Positions 1 to 8,048 of a stretch of 64,000 nucleotides of DNA are shown here, piece by piece. The stretch is from Saccharopolyspora aridisoli (GTDB lineage Bacteria > Actinomycetota > Actinomycetes > Mycobacteriales > Pseudonocardiaceae). Position 1 is the first letter of the stretch, and every line of letters begins with the position of its first letter. The notes below the pieces were generated by a model, which saw nothing but the letters and a program-made list of their open reading frames with translations, had not been told where the DNA came from and did no database searches. Location of the stretch: the NCBI RefSeq assembly GCF_004348445.1, contig NZ_SMKV01000019.1, positions 1 to 64,000 on the forward strand, given 5' to 3'. Both the position numbers and the translations under genes were made by a program.

Positions 1-26
1 GGCGGACGGGCCGGGGTGGGCGAGAA

Positions 27-59
27 CTGGGAGAACCCCGAGAGTTCTGCGCCTACGGT
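27..59 (+). promoter_or_regulatory. Putative activator box plus -10 upstream of the first flavin hydroxylase
   Basis: The 16-mer CTGGGAGAACCCCGAG at 27-42 matches 13 of 16 positions of the PimM (PAS-LuxR) consensus CTVGGGAWWTCCCBAG, as I recall it. After 11 nt comes a -10-like TACGGT at 54-59. The same 10-mer CCTACGGTTG recurs at the same relative place upstream of the second P450. Bases 1-114 hold no convincing gene start other than ATG 115. The promoter call is inference from the repeated arrangement. Confidence 0.5.
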
Positions 60-114
60 TGACGCCGCAACGCCGTTCACGCGAACGACTCCGACCACGC
101 CGAGCGGAAGTGAG

Positions 115-1779
115 ATGCCGATCCCAACGAAGTCCTCAAGGTCCGACCGCGGCGCCGACGCGGACGTGGTGATCGTCGGCTGCGGCCCGGTGGGACTGAC
201 ACTCGCGCTGCTGCTCGCCCACCGCGGGTGGCAGGTGGCCGTCCTGGAGCGCTACGCCGAGCAGTACCCCTTCCCCCGCGTCGTCACGATCGACGGCGAG
301 ACCTCCAGGAACTTCGCCGCCGCCGGGATCGGCGATCAGCTGCACGAGCTCGGTGAACCGATGGGCGTCTACGAGTTCCGGAACGCGGCCGGCAGAACAC
401 TGCTCAGCTTCGACGCGCCTTACCAGCCAGATCACCAGGGGTGGCCGAGGGCGGCCGTGATGCACCAGCCTTCGTACGAGGCGGCGTTGCGGGCGCACGC
501 GGAAGCGCTGCCCAACCTCAGGATGCTCTACGGTCATGAGGTCGAGAGCCTGGTGGACCGCGGGGACCACGTCGAGGTGCGCGCACCAGGTCCGGTGCTC
601 GGAGACGGCCCGCTCACCGGGTCGTGGCTGGTGGGCTGCGACGGTGCGAACAGCATCGTCCGCGAGCACATGGGCGCGCAGGTCACCGATTTCGGCTTCT
701 CGCAGGACTGGCTGCTCTGCGACGTGGTGTTCCACGAACCGCGCGGGTTCCACCCGACGGACGTGCAGATCTGCGATCCCGAGCGGCCGACGACGATCGT
801 CGCGAGCGGTCGCGGTCACCGCCGCTGGGAGTTCATGCTGCTGCCGGGCGAGAGCGTCGAGGAGCTCAGCACGGTCGAGGCCATGTGGAGCCTGCTCGAA
901 CCGCACGGGGCCTCCCCCGACAACGCCACGCTGACCCGCAACATCGTCTACACCTTCGACGCCAGCATGACCCAGCAGTGGCGCCGGGGACGGCTCCTGC
1001 TCGCCGGTGACTCGGCGCACCTGATGCCACCGTTCGCGGGGCAGGGCATGTGCTCCGGGGTCCGGGACGCGGCCAGCCTTTCCTGGAGGCTCGACCTGGT
1101 GCTGCGCGGCCTCGCCGGCGAACGCCTGCTGGACACCTACGTGGTCGAGCGCGCCAAGCAGGTCCGGCGCACCACCGACGCGTCGATCGAGATGGGCAAG
1201 CTGGTTTCCGAGCTCGACCCGGTGAAGGCCGCCCGGCGGGACGAGTACCTGATCGCCTCGCGGTCCGAACAGGACCAGCCGGAGGCGGCGCCGCCGTCGT
1301 TCGCCTTGGAAGACGGCTTCCTGCGCCGCAACATCGGTCGCACGATCGTCAAACCGGCCGGTGAGCTCATGCCGCAGGGCCAAGTGGCGCGCGGCGAACA
1401 TCGGGGTCTGTTCGACGACGTGGTCGGGAACGGCTTCGCGCTCATCACTTCGCTCGATCCCCACGCCGCGCTGGACGACGAAGGGCGAGCGTTCCTGGAG
1501 GGCATCGGCACGCACCTGGTCCGGGTCCTGCCCTTCGGGACCGGGCCGAAGCACGCGCAGCCGCACGAGGTCGTCGACGTCGGCAACGTCTACCTCCCGT
1601 ACCTGGACGAGCTGGAGCAGGCCGCGGTGCTGGTGCGCCCGGACTTCTACGTCTTCGGTGGCGCACGCGACCGCTCCGACATCACCCGGCTCGTGCGCGA
1701 GCTCCGCTCGCAGATCACCGGCTCGCCGTCGATCCCGCGCCGCCCGGCCGCGACCCGGCAGCCGAGCCCCCAGCAGTGA
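115..1779 (+). CDS. Class A FAD-dependent aromatic hydroxylase (MhpA-like)
   Basis: A flavoprotein monooxygenase of about 554 aa in the p-hydroxybenzoate hydroxylase fold group, closest in style to 3-(3-hydroxyphenyl)propionate hydroxylases. Seen: the FAD motif VIVGCGPVGL near residue 20, the DG motif GCDGANS near 173, and the GD motif LLAGDSAHLMPPFAGQG near 295. The C-terminal part has the thioredoxin-like fold expected of the family and no transmembrane segment. Such enzymes hydroxylate activated aromatic rings with NAD(P)H and O2 in the cytosol; MhpA-like members occur in ansamycin and other macrolide clusters. The frame stays open upstream to a GTG at 16. ATG 115 is preferred because GGAAG precedes it and a probable promoter lies at 27-59. 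It heads a five-gene tailoring cassette. The substrate is unknown. Confidence 0.85.
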   Translation: MPIPTKSSRSDRGADADVVIVGCGPVGLTLALLLAHRGWQVAVLERYAEQYPFPRVVTIDGETSRNFAAAGIGDQLHELGEPMGVYEFRNAAGRTLLSFDAPYQPDHQGWPRAAVMHQPSYEAALRAHAEALPNLRMLYGHEVESLVDRGDHVEVRAPGPVLGDGPLTGSWLVGCDGANSIVREHMGAQVTDFGFSQDWLLCDVVFHEPRGFHPTDVQICDPERPTTIVASGRGHRRWEFMLLPGESVEELSTVEAMWSLLEPHGASPDNATLTRNIVYTFDASMTQQWRRGRLLLAGDSAHLMPPFAGQGMCSGVRDAASLSWRLDLVLRGLAGERLLDTYVVERAKQVRRTTDASIEMGKLVSELDPVKAARRDEYLIASRSEQDQPEAAPPSFALEDGFLRRNIGRTIVKPAGELMPQGQVARGEHRGLFDDVVGNGFALITSLDPHAALDDEGRAFLEGIGTHLVRVLPFGTGPKHAQPHEVVDVGNVYLPYLDELEQAAVLVRPDFYVFGGARDRSDITRLVRELRSQITGSPSIPRRPAATRQPSPQQ

Positions 1780-1816
1780 CCACGCAGAACCTGGCGCAGG
1801 AAGGGCGGACACGGCA

Positions 1817-2788
1817 ATGTCGACGAGCACGCACAATTCGAACGCCGCGACGGCGGAGGACTTCGCCTCGGGATTCCGCAAGCTGAACAAGCGGTCCGAG
1901 GCGGAACGGGGCGGCCCCGCCCCGGAGCAGGTCAAGGGAGCGGTTTCGGAGATCTACAACGGCGTCGCGTCGTGGTCGACCAAGGGCGACTTCTGGAACT
2001 GGGGGATGCACGACGAGCGGGTGCTCGCCGAGATCCGCGAGCTGGTCCCCGACTTCGACCGGTACGACACCGACGGCCTGTCCGAGCAGCTGTACTTCCA
2101 GGCGCTGCGCGAGATCCCGATCCCGCTGGACGGCTACGCGGGCAAGGGCGTCCTCGAAGTCGGCAGCGGACTGGGAGAGGGGCTGAACTTCCTGTCGCGC
2201 TTGGTCAACGCCTCGCAGATCATCGGGCTGGACCTGTCGCGAGCGGCGACCGATCGGGCCAACGCCCGGCTGTCCCGAGTCGACCGGTTGAGCTTCGTGC
2301 AGGGCGACGCGGAGGACCTGCCCTTCCCGGACGGAGAGTTCGACGTCGTCATCAACGTCGAGAGCTCCCACAACTACCCGGATCTCGGCGGATTCCTCGA
2401 CGAAGCCGCCAGGGTGCTCAAGCCCGGCGGGTACCTCTCGCACGTCGACCTGTTCATCGACCAGTCCCACGCGCGCCTCACGCAGCTCAAGCAGCAGGAT
2501 CGCGCGTTCGAGTGGGCCGAAGAGGTCGACATCACCGAGCCCGTGCGCGCGGCCATCCGGAAGAGGTTGGTACCGGGCAGCTTCTACCGCCAGAACTTCT
2601 CGTCGAAGAAGCTCTCGGTCAAGACCCGGATCATGATGGGCCGCGGCGGCAGCCACCTCGCGGGAGCGGACTTCGTGGGGCACCGGGACTGGCTCGACCA
2701 GGTCTTGGAAGCCACCCGCATCCGCCCCAAGCGCACGCAGCAGTCCTACCACAGCTACCGCCAGAACATCGCTCGAAAGAGGAGCTGA
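1817..2788 (+). CDS. Class I SAM-dependent methyltransferase, phthiotriol-MT-like
   Basis: A methyltransferase of 323 aa with a Rossmann SAM-binding core. Motif I reads VLEVGSGLGEG near residue 112, followed by the acidic loop GLDLSRAA. The post-I motif GDAEDLPFPDGEFDVVINVESSHNY near 160-185 is typical of the group that includes mycobacterial phthiotriol methyltransferase and various macrolide O-methyltransferases. It lacks the dimerisation domain of the next gene. It starts 37 bp after the upstream hydroxylase with AGGAAGG before ATG, so the two are probably cotranscribed. Likely acceptor: a hydroxyl on the polyketide or on an aromatic unit hydroxylated by the neighbour. The position methylated cannot be predicted. 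Confidence 0.8.
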   Translation: MSTSTHNSNAATAEDFASGFRKLNKRSEAERGGPAPEQVKGAVSEIYNGVASWSTKGDFWNWGMHDERVLAEIRELVPDFDRYDTDGLSEQLYFQALREIPIPLDGYAGKGVLEVGSGLGEGLNFLSRLVNASQIIGLDLSRAATDRANARLSRVDRLSFVQGDAEDLPFPDGEFDVVINVESSHNYPDLGGFLDEAARVLKPGGYLSHVDLFIDQSHARLTQLKQQDRAFEWAEEVDITEPVRAAIRKRLVPGSFYRQNFSSKKLSVKTRIMMGRGGSHLAGADFVGHRDWLDQVLEATRIRPKRTQQSYHSYRQNIARKRS

Positions 2789-2862
2789 AACTGCGGCGGC
2801 AGCCGCTGTTCCAAGCGCGGGACTCAGCTCGCACCGCCGAGCAAGCGAACACCGAAACCTCT

Positions 2863-2896
2863 CTGGGAGTTTCACTAACGGGTTCGTGCTTATCGT
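2863..2896 (+). promoter_or_regulatory. Putative activator box plus -10 upstream of the O-methyltransferase
   Basis: In the 143 bp gap, CTGGGAGTTTCACTAA at 2863-2878 matches 12 of 16 positions of the PimM-type consensus. After 12 nt comes TATCGT at 2891-2896, a fair TAnnnT -10 hexamer. The box sits inside a loose inverted repeat, GAAAC at 2854-2858 with GTTTC at 2869-2873. The arrangement matches the elements at 27-59 and 8004-8037. Inference: a second promoter serving the last three cassette genes. Confidence 0.45.
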
Positions 2897-2931
2897 GGCG
2901 GTCGTCCGCCCCTCACACGGCAGGAGGAGTC

Positions 2932-4020
2932 TTGGCAGACATCGCGAACGAGGTCAGTCAGCGGCCGCTGCTCGACCTGACCACCGGCTTCATGCGCTTC
3001 AAGACCTTCTCGGCCGCGGTGGAACTGGAGGTGTTCACCCGGCTCGCCAACGGGCGCGAGGTGACCGCGGAGGAGTTCGCCGCCGAGACGGACCTGCAGC
3101 AGCGCCCGGCGGACGTGCTGCTCCCCGCGCTGGTGGCGCTCGACCTGCTGGAGAAGAACGGCGAGGTCTACCGGAACTCCCCCGTGGCCGAGGAATTCCT
3201 CGTCAAGGACCGACCGCACTTCTTCGGCGGGTTCGTGCAGTTCTACGACCGCGCGCTCTACCCCGGCTGGGAACAGCTGGTGAACTCGCTGCGCACGAAC
3301 AGGTCGATGTTCGTCGATCCCGAGAAGCAGGAAACGGTCTTCGCTCCCAACGACTTTATGATGAACTTCTTCTGGGAGGCGATGCACTCGCTGGCCGGGT
3401 ACACCGGGAAGGCGCTCGGCGAGGTCTACGACTTCGGCGCGCACCACCGGCTGCTCGACGTCGGCGGCGGCTCTGGCGGCATCCCGATCGAGTTGTGCCG
3501 GCGGGTGCCGTCGCTCACCGCGGGTGTGTACGAACTGCCGCACGTCTGCCCCGTGATCGAGCGGAAGATCGGCGAAGCCGGGCTCGGCGAGGTCATCAGC
3601 GCCCTGCCGGGCGACTTCAACACCGACGAGGTGCTGCCCGGCGGCTACGACGTGATGCTGCTCAGCCAGGTCATGCACTGCGGCGACGAGGAGGCCAACC
3701 GCGCACTGCTGGACAAGTGCTTCGCCGCGCTGCAGCCCGGTGGCGCGGTGCTCATCTGCGAACTGCTGCTCAACTCCGACCGCACCGGCCCGGCGAACGC
3801 CGCCGTGATGGGTCTGAACATGCTCGTCAGCCACGCGGGCGGCCAGAACTACTCCGAGGCCGAGTACCGGGATTGGCTGTCCGATGCGGGATTCGTCGAC
3901 ATCGACGTGGTCCGCTTCGACGCCGCCGGAGCCGACGGAGCGGTCGTGGGGCGCAAGCCCGCTTGGAAGTCGTCCCGCGCCGCAGGAGGAGAACATGACC
4001 GATCCCGGGACCACCGCTGA
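2932..4020 (+). CDS. O-methyltransferase with N-terminal dimerisation domain
   Basis: A 362 aa member of the plant-type/DnrK-like small-molecule O-methyltransferase family. Residues about 10-100 form the winged-helix dimerisation domain (FKTFSAAVELEVFTRL onwards). The SAM motif LLDVGGGSGG lies near 174. The expected catalytic histidine region is SQVMHCGDEE, His near 249. The C-terminus has the family block LVSHAGGQNYSEAEYRDWL. The family usually methylates phenolic hydroxyls. The start is TTG 2932, chosen because AGGAGGAG sits at 2922-2929 and the product begins at the natural family N-terminus; the same frame is open far upstream only because of high GC. Its 3' end overlaps the next hydroxylase by 26 bp, which implies translational coupling. 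Confidence 0.85.
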   Translation: MADIANEVSQRPLLDLTTGFMRFKTFSAAVELEVFTRLANGREVTAEEFAAETDLQQRPADVLLPALVALDLLEKNGEVYRNSPVAEEFLVKDRPHFFGGFVQFYDRALYPGWEQLVNSLRTNRSMFVDPEKQETVFAPNDFMMNFFWEAMHSLAGYTGKALGEVYDFGAHHRLLDVGGGSGGIPIELCRRVPSLTAGVYELPHVCPVIERKIGEAGLGEVISALPGDFNTDEVLPGGYDVMLLSQVMHCGDEEANRALLDKCFAALQPGGAVLICELLLNSDRTGPANAAVMGLNMLVSHAGGQNYSEAEYRDWLSDAGFVDIDVVRFDAAGADGAVVGRKPAWKSSRAAGGEHDRSRDHR

Positions 4021-5776
4021 CGACGTACCGGTGCTCATCGTGGGAGGTGGCGGCGCGGGGCTGACCGCGTCGATCCTGCTGTCCTTGCACGGAGTGGACT
4101 CGCTGCTCGTCAGCGCCGCGCAGACGACCTCCGTCCTGCCCAAGGCGCACGTGCTCCACCAGCGGACCATGGAGGTCCTGCGCGACGCGGGCATCGCCGA
4201 CGCCGTCTACGAGCGTGGCACCCCGCCGGAGAACATGGCCTACGCGGGCTGGTACGTCGAGGGCAGCGATCACGACGAGTGCGGTCGCTGCCTGGCCAAG
4301 GTCGAGCTCTGGGGCGCGGGCGGCGAGAACCCGGCGTGGCTGGCCGCCAGCGCCTGCCGACCGGCGAACCTCCCGCAGATGCGGCTCGAACCCCTGCTGA
4401 GGGACCGAGCCGAGGAACTCGCCCCGGGACGCCTCCGGTTCGGCCACGAGGTGACCGACTTCCAGCAGGACGACGCCGAGGTGACCGCCACGGTGCGCGA
4501 CGGTTCCACCGGCCGGACCTACCAGGTGCGCAGCCGGTACCTGCTCGCCTGCGACGGCGGGCGGATGGTCCCGCCGGCGCTGGGCATCGGGTCCGAGGGC
4601 GTCGACGACATCGCGCGCATGGTCTCGGTGCACTTCTCCGCCGACCTGTCGAAGACGGTGTCGGACCCCGAGGTCCTGCTGCGGTGGCTGTGGCTGCCGG
4701 AGACCGGTGTGGGCGCCACGCTCCTGCCGATGGGCCCCGACAACTGGGGCCCGGACTCCGAGGAGTGGGTCGTGCACACCAGTCCGGTGACCGGTGACGT
4801 CGACGGCCCCGACGACGAGGCGGTCGTGGCCGAGGTGCGCACCATCCTCGGTGTCGACCAGGCGGACGTGCAGGTGCACGCGGTCTCCCGCTGGACGATG
4901 GGCGGCTCGGTCGCGGATCGGTTCCGCCAAGGCCGGATCTTCCTGCTCGGCGACGCCGCGCACCGGTTCCCGCCCACCGGCGGGTACGGCCTGAACTCGG
5001 CGGTGCAGGACGCGCACAACCTCGCCTGGAAGCTGGCGGCGGTGCTGCACGGCGACGCCGGCGAGCCCTTGCTGGAGACCTACGAGGTCGAGCGCAGGAA
5101 GGTCACGGGGCGCACCGTCCGGCGAGCGGTGAACAACATCGTCAACCACCTGCAGGCCATCGAGACCGTCGGCATGGGACCGGACAGCGTGCCGGAGGAG
5201 AACTGGCGGGCGTTGCGCAGGCTCTGGAGCGGACTTCCGGAGGACGCGGAGTTCCGCGCCGCCGTGCGCCGGGCCATCACCACCCAGTCGATGGAGTTCA
5301 ACGCGCTCAACCTGGAGTGCGGTTACACCTACGAGTCCGACGCGGTGATCCCCGACGGCACTCCCGAACCTGCGAACCCCGACCCGGTCCGCCACTACCA
5401 ACCCGGCACGCGCCCCGGTCAGCCCCTGCCGCACGCGCTGCTCGAAGACCACGACGGCTACCGCGTTCCGCTCATGGACTTGGTGCGGCCGGGCCGGTTC
5501 CTGCTGATCGCGGGCGAGGACGACGCGTGGACCGAGGCCGCGACCGAGCTGGTCGAGCGCTACGACGTTCCGCTGGACGCGCTGAGCATCGGGCACGTCG
5601 ACGGCGACTACCACGACCCGCGGTCCACCTGGATCGCGAACCGGGGTGTCAGCGAGCGAGGTGCGGTGCTGGTCCGCCCGGACCGGTTCGTCGCCTGGCG
5701 CAGCCCCGACGCGGTGGACGAACCGGTCGCGGAACTGACAGAGGTGCTCACCCCGCTCCTCGGAGGAACCCGGTGA
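3995..5776 (+). CDS. Class A FAD-dependent monooxygenase (TfdB / RdmE-like)
   Basis: A 593 aa flavin hydroxylase distinct from the one at 115-1779. Seen: FAD motif VLIVGGGGAGLTAS near residue 13, DG motif LLACDGGRM near 183, and GD motif FLLGDAAHRFPPTGGYGLNS near 315, followed by the helix QDAHNLAWKL. A C-terminal thioredoxin-like domain covers roughly the last 130 residues. Relatives hydroxylate phenols or anthracyclinone and angucyclinone rings; some act as Baeyer-Villiger enzymes, so ring cleavage is a possible alternative. ATG 3995 follows AGGAGGAG at 3984-3991 and overlaps the upstream gene. Two such enzymes interleaved with three methyltransferases suggest stepwise hydroxylation and methylation of one aromatic or quinone-like unit. 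Confidence 0.85.
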   Translation: MTDPGTTADDVPVLIVGGGGAGLTASILLSLHGVDSLLVSAAQTTSVLPKAHVLHQRTMEVLRDAGIADAVYERGTPPENMAYAGWYVEGSDHDECGRCLAKVELWGAGGENPAWLAASACRPANLPQMRLEPLLRDRAEELAPGRLRFGHEVTDFQQDDAEVTATVRDGSTGRTYQVRSRYLLACDGGRMVPPALGIGSEGVDDIARMVSVHFSADLSKTVSDPEVLLRWLWLPETGVGATLLPMGPDNWGPDSEEWVVHTSPVTGDVDGPDDEAVVAEVRTILGVDQADVQVHAVSRWTMGGSVADRFRQGRIFLLGDAAHRFPPTGGYGLNSAVQDAHNLAWKLAAVLHGDAGEPLLETYEVERRKVTGRTVRRAVNNIVNHLQAIETVGMGPDSVPEENWRALRRLWSGLPEDAEFRAAVRRAITTQSMEFNALNLECGYTYESDAVIPDGTPEPANPDPVRHYQPGTRPGQPLPHALLEDHDGYRVPLMDLVRPGRFLLIAGEDDAWTEAATELVERYDVPLDALSIGHVDGDYHDPRSTWIANRGVSERGAVLVRPDRFVAWRSPDAVDEPVAELTEVLTPLLGGTR

Positions 5777-5807
5777 CCCGACGGACGACGCCCCCAAGGA
5801 GCCCCTG

Positions 5808-6671
5808 ATGCCTGAGAAGTCGAGCACCTCGAACGCCGAAGCGGTCGGCAGACTCTACGACCGCTTCGCCGCGGAATCCCGCGACCTCTGGCCCGACGAG
5901 GCCGAGGTACCCAACTTCGGGTTCGGCGAACACCTGCACTTCGGCTACTGGGAGACCCCGGACGAGGACGCTCCGCTGGACGTCGCGGCCATGCGGCTCA
6001 CCGACATGGTGATCGACCGCTTGCGCGTCGACGAGGCGCACCACGTGCTGGACGTCGGGTGCGGCATCGGCGGGCCCGCGCTGCGCACCGCGCGGCGCAC
6101 GGGCGCGCGCGTCACGGGCATCACGGTCAGCGAGTCGCAGATCGAGCAGGCGAAGGCGCTCGCGCAGGACGCGGATCTCGCCGGACGACTGGACTTCCGC
6201 CTCGCGGACGCGCTGAACATGCCCTTCCGGGACGGCTCCTTCGACGCCGTCTTCGCGCTCGAATCCATGATGCACATGCCTGATCGCCCGCAGGTGCTCG
6301 GCGAGATCGCCCGCGTGCTGCGCCCCGGGGGACGCGTGGTGCTGACGGACTTCTTCGAACGCGCCCCCATCCCCGAGGTCCACCGCCCCTTCGTGGACCT
6401 GCTGCGCGAATCGTCCCTGCTCTCCACGGTGCGGGTGGAGGACTACCCGTCGATGCTGCGCGGTTCGGGGATGCTCTTCGAGGAGATCGTCGACATCAGT
6501 CCGCACACGACCCGGCGCACCTTCATCGAGATGTCGCGGCCCTGGACGGAGTGGGCGGCGGCGCACCCCGAGGTCGGCCTGGGAACCGCTCTCGCAGCGG
6601 GAATTCCGGCACCGGGGCTGATCGATGTGGAGGAGCTCGGATACCTCCTGCTCGTCGCTCAGCGACCCTGA
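5808..6671 (+). CDS. SAM-dependent methyltransferase (RebM / rifamycin Orf14-like)
   Basis: A 287 aa class I methyltransferase. The SAM motif VLDVGCGIGGPALR is near residue 80, the acidic loop is GITVSESQIEQA, and LADALNMPFRDGSFDAVFALESMMH follows at about 140-160. This pattern is shared with RebM-type sugar O-methyltransferases and rifamycin-type late O-methyltransferases. ATG 5808 lies 31 bp after the hydroxylase, with AAGGA at 5797-5801. No sugar biosynthesis or glycosyltransferase gene is present here, so the acceptor could be the aglycone itself or a sugar attached by enzymes outside the window. It is the last gene of the + cassette; a strong hairpin follows. Confidence 0.8.
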   Translation: MPEKSSTSNAEAVGRLYDRFAAESRDLWPDEAEVPNFGFGEHLHFGYWETPDEDAPLDVAAMRLTDMVIDRLRVDEAHHVLDVGCGIGGPALRTARRTGARVTGITVSESQIEQAKALAQDADLAGRLDFRLADALNMPFRDGSFDAVFALESMMHMPDRPQVLGEIARVLRPGGRVVLTDFFERAPIPEVHRPFVDLLRESSLLSTVRVEDYPSMLRGSGMLFEEIVDISPHTTRRTFIEMSRPWTEWAAAHPEVGLGTALAAGIPAPGLIDVEELGYLLLVAQRP

Positions 6672-6681
6672 GCGCACTCCC

Positions 6682-6722
6682 CGATGACTGCGCGCCGCGA
6701 GCACCCGGGCGCGCGGTCATCG
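6682..6722. terminator. Bidirectional hairpin terminator between converging genes
   Basis: A 14 bp stem pairs 6682-6695 with 6709-6722, with a single T-G wobble and a 13 nt loop. It lies in the 68 bp between the stop of the + methyltransferase (6671) and the stop of the - P450 (6740). It carries no U tract, which is common for actinomycete terminators. The position and symmetry suit termination of both transcripts. Confidence 0.75.
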
Positions 6723-6739
6723 TCACACCCGGTGCGGGC

Positions 6740-7942
6740 TCACCACGTCACCGGCAGTTCGCGCACGCTGTAGGTGATGGCCGCGTCGCGGTAGCTCAGC
6801 TCGTGCGGAGGCTTCGCCAACCGGAGTGTCGGGACCCTGCGGACCAGCGTTCCGATCGCGACCTGCATCTCCACCCTGGTGAGGAACTTGCCGACGCAGC
6901 TGTGCATGCCGTGCCCGAACGACATCGAGATCCCGGTCTCGCGGGTGATGTCGAGCCGGTCGGCGTCGGGGTGGGCGGCGTCGTCGCGGTCCGCCGAGGG
7001 CAGCAGCAGGATCACCCCGTCGCCGGCCGGGATGCGCTGACCGGCGATCTCCACGTCCTCCGCGGCGACCCGGCCGACGCCCCACTGCATGATGTTCTGG
7101 TGGCGCAGCAGTTCCTCCACCGCGCTGTTGATCAGGTCGGGGTCGTCGCGGAGGCGGGCGAACTCGTCCGGGTTCTCCAGCAGCGCCATCACGCTCAGCG
7201 AGATGGCGCTCGCCGAGGTGTCGTACCCGGCCGAGAGCAGCATCATCGCCATGGCGGTGATCTCCTCGCGGGTGATCTCGCCCTTGGCCAGGTGCTCACC
7301 GGCGAGCCAGCCGAGCAGGTCGTCGGTGGGGTGCTTGGCCTTGGCGGTCACGAGCCGGCGCAGGTACTGGAACAGCGAGCTCGCCGCCCCCTTGTTCACC
7401 GACGGGTTCGCGGTCGGTTCGTTCAGCTTGTTGACCCACCGCCCGAACGCGACCCGGTCGCGGTACGGGACGCCGAGCAGCTTGCAGATGACCGACAGCG
7501 GCACCTCCTTGGCGTACTCGGTCACCAGGTCCACGGGCGGATCCATCGCGAGCATCGCGTCGATCCGGGCGTCCACCAGCTCCTGGAGGTAGGGCCGCAC
7601 GTCCTCGGCGCGCTTCCTGGTGAACTGGCCGATCACCATCCGCCGGTACCGGGTGTGCTCCGGCGGGTCGGACTGGACGAACGCGCCCGGTGGCGCGGGC
7701 TCCGGGAAGAACAACTTCGGGTACCCCGGGTGCGCCACCCGCGAGCTCAGCCGCTGATCCCTGAGCGCGGCGCGCACGTCCTCGTACCGGCTGACCACCC
7801 AGGCGTCGTCACCCGCCGACGTCCGCACCCGGCACACCGGTGCCTCCTCGCGGAGGCGCCGGTACTCGGGCGGGAGGTCGAGCCGGTGGGCGTCGTCCCT
7901 CGGCATCGGGAACGGACAGGCAGGCAGCGCTTCGTCCATCAT
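6740..7942 (-). CDS. Cytochrome P450 with canonical I-helix
   Basis: A 400 aa soluble bacterial P450 of the CYP107-like kind. Seen: the I-helix oxygen-activation motif LLSAGYDTSAS, the ExxR region VEELLRHQ, and the heme loop FGHGMHSCVG with the Cys ligand near residue 349. The frame opens at ATG 8080, which would overlap the upstream P450. ATG 7942 is preferred because the product then starts at MMDEALPACPF, GAGGTG precedes it, and a probable promoter lies at 8004-8037. It is the last gene of the - strand and probably adds a late hydroxyl or epoxide to the polyketide. It needs ferredoxin and a reductase from elsewhere. Confidence 0.87.
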   Translation of the reverse strand: MMDEALPACPFPMPRDDAHRLDLPPEYRRLREEAPVCRVRTSAGDDAWVVSRYEDVRAALRDQRLSSRVAHPGYPKLFFPEPAPPGAFVQSDPPEHTRYRRMVIGQFTRKRAEDVRPYLQELVDARIDAMLAMDPPVDLVTEYAKEVPLSVICKLLGVPYRDRVAFGRWVNKLNEPTANPSVNKGAASSLFQYLRRLVTAKAKHPTDDLLGWLAGEHLAKGEITREEITAMAMMLLSAGYDTSASAISLSVMALLENPDEFARLRDDPDLINSAVEELLRHQNIMQWGVGRVAAEDVEIAGQRIPAGDGVILLLPSADRDDAAHPDADRLDITRETGISMSFGHGMHSCVGKFLTRVEMQVAIGTLVRRVPTLRLAKPPHELSYRDAAITYSVRELPVTW

Positions 7943-8003
7943 GGGCAGATCTGCACCTCGCTCGTCGGTGTGCGATCGCTCGCCACTGGCGTCCAACGGG
8001 CCA

Positions 8004-8037
8004 ACCGTAGGTCCGGAACCACTAGGAGAACGTTCGG
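8004..8037 (-). promoter_or_regulatory. Putative activator box plus -10 upstream of the second P450
   Basis: The element CTAGGAGAAC starts at 8022 on the + face; the full 16-mer 8022-8037 matches 9 of 16 PimM consensus positions. Reading toward the gene on the - strand, 12 nt separate it from TACGGT at 8009-8004, inside the 10-mer CCTACGGTTG that also occurs at 52-61. GAGAAC at 8026-8031 and GTTCTC at 8045-8050 form a 6 bp inverted repeat that overlaps the stop codon of the upstream P450. This would let the last P450 be transcribed apart from the PKS operon. Confidence 0.45.
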
Positions 8038-8048
8038 AAAAGGGGTTC

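Noticed and set aside
21-48. GAGAAC-type direct repeats every 9 bp, considered as SARP heptamer repeats.
   Set aside because: SARP sites usually repeat at 11 or 22 bp and the periodicity is not kept at the other promoters.
16-114. Extending the first flavin hydroxylase to GTG 16.
   Set aside because: The extra 33 residues are not family-like, there is no ribosome site, and the stretch holds the likely promoter box.
1972-2931. Extending the O-methyltransferase upstream in frame.
   Set aside because: It would run through the preceding methyltransferase in another frame; TTG 2932 has a near-perfect AGGAGG site.
115-6671. An ansamycin cluster, suggested by the MhpA-like hydroxylase and a rifamycin Orf14-like methyltransferase.
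   Set aside because: The PKS ends in a thioesterase, there is no amide synthase, and no AHBA gene is present in the window.
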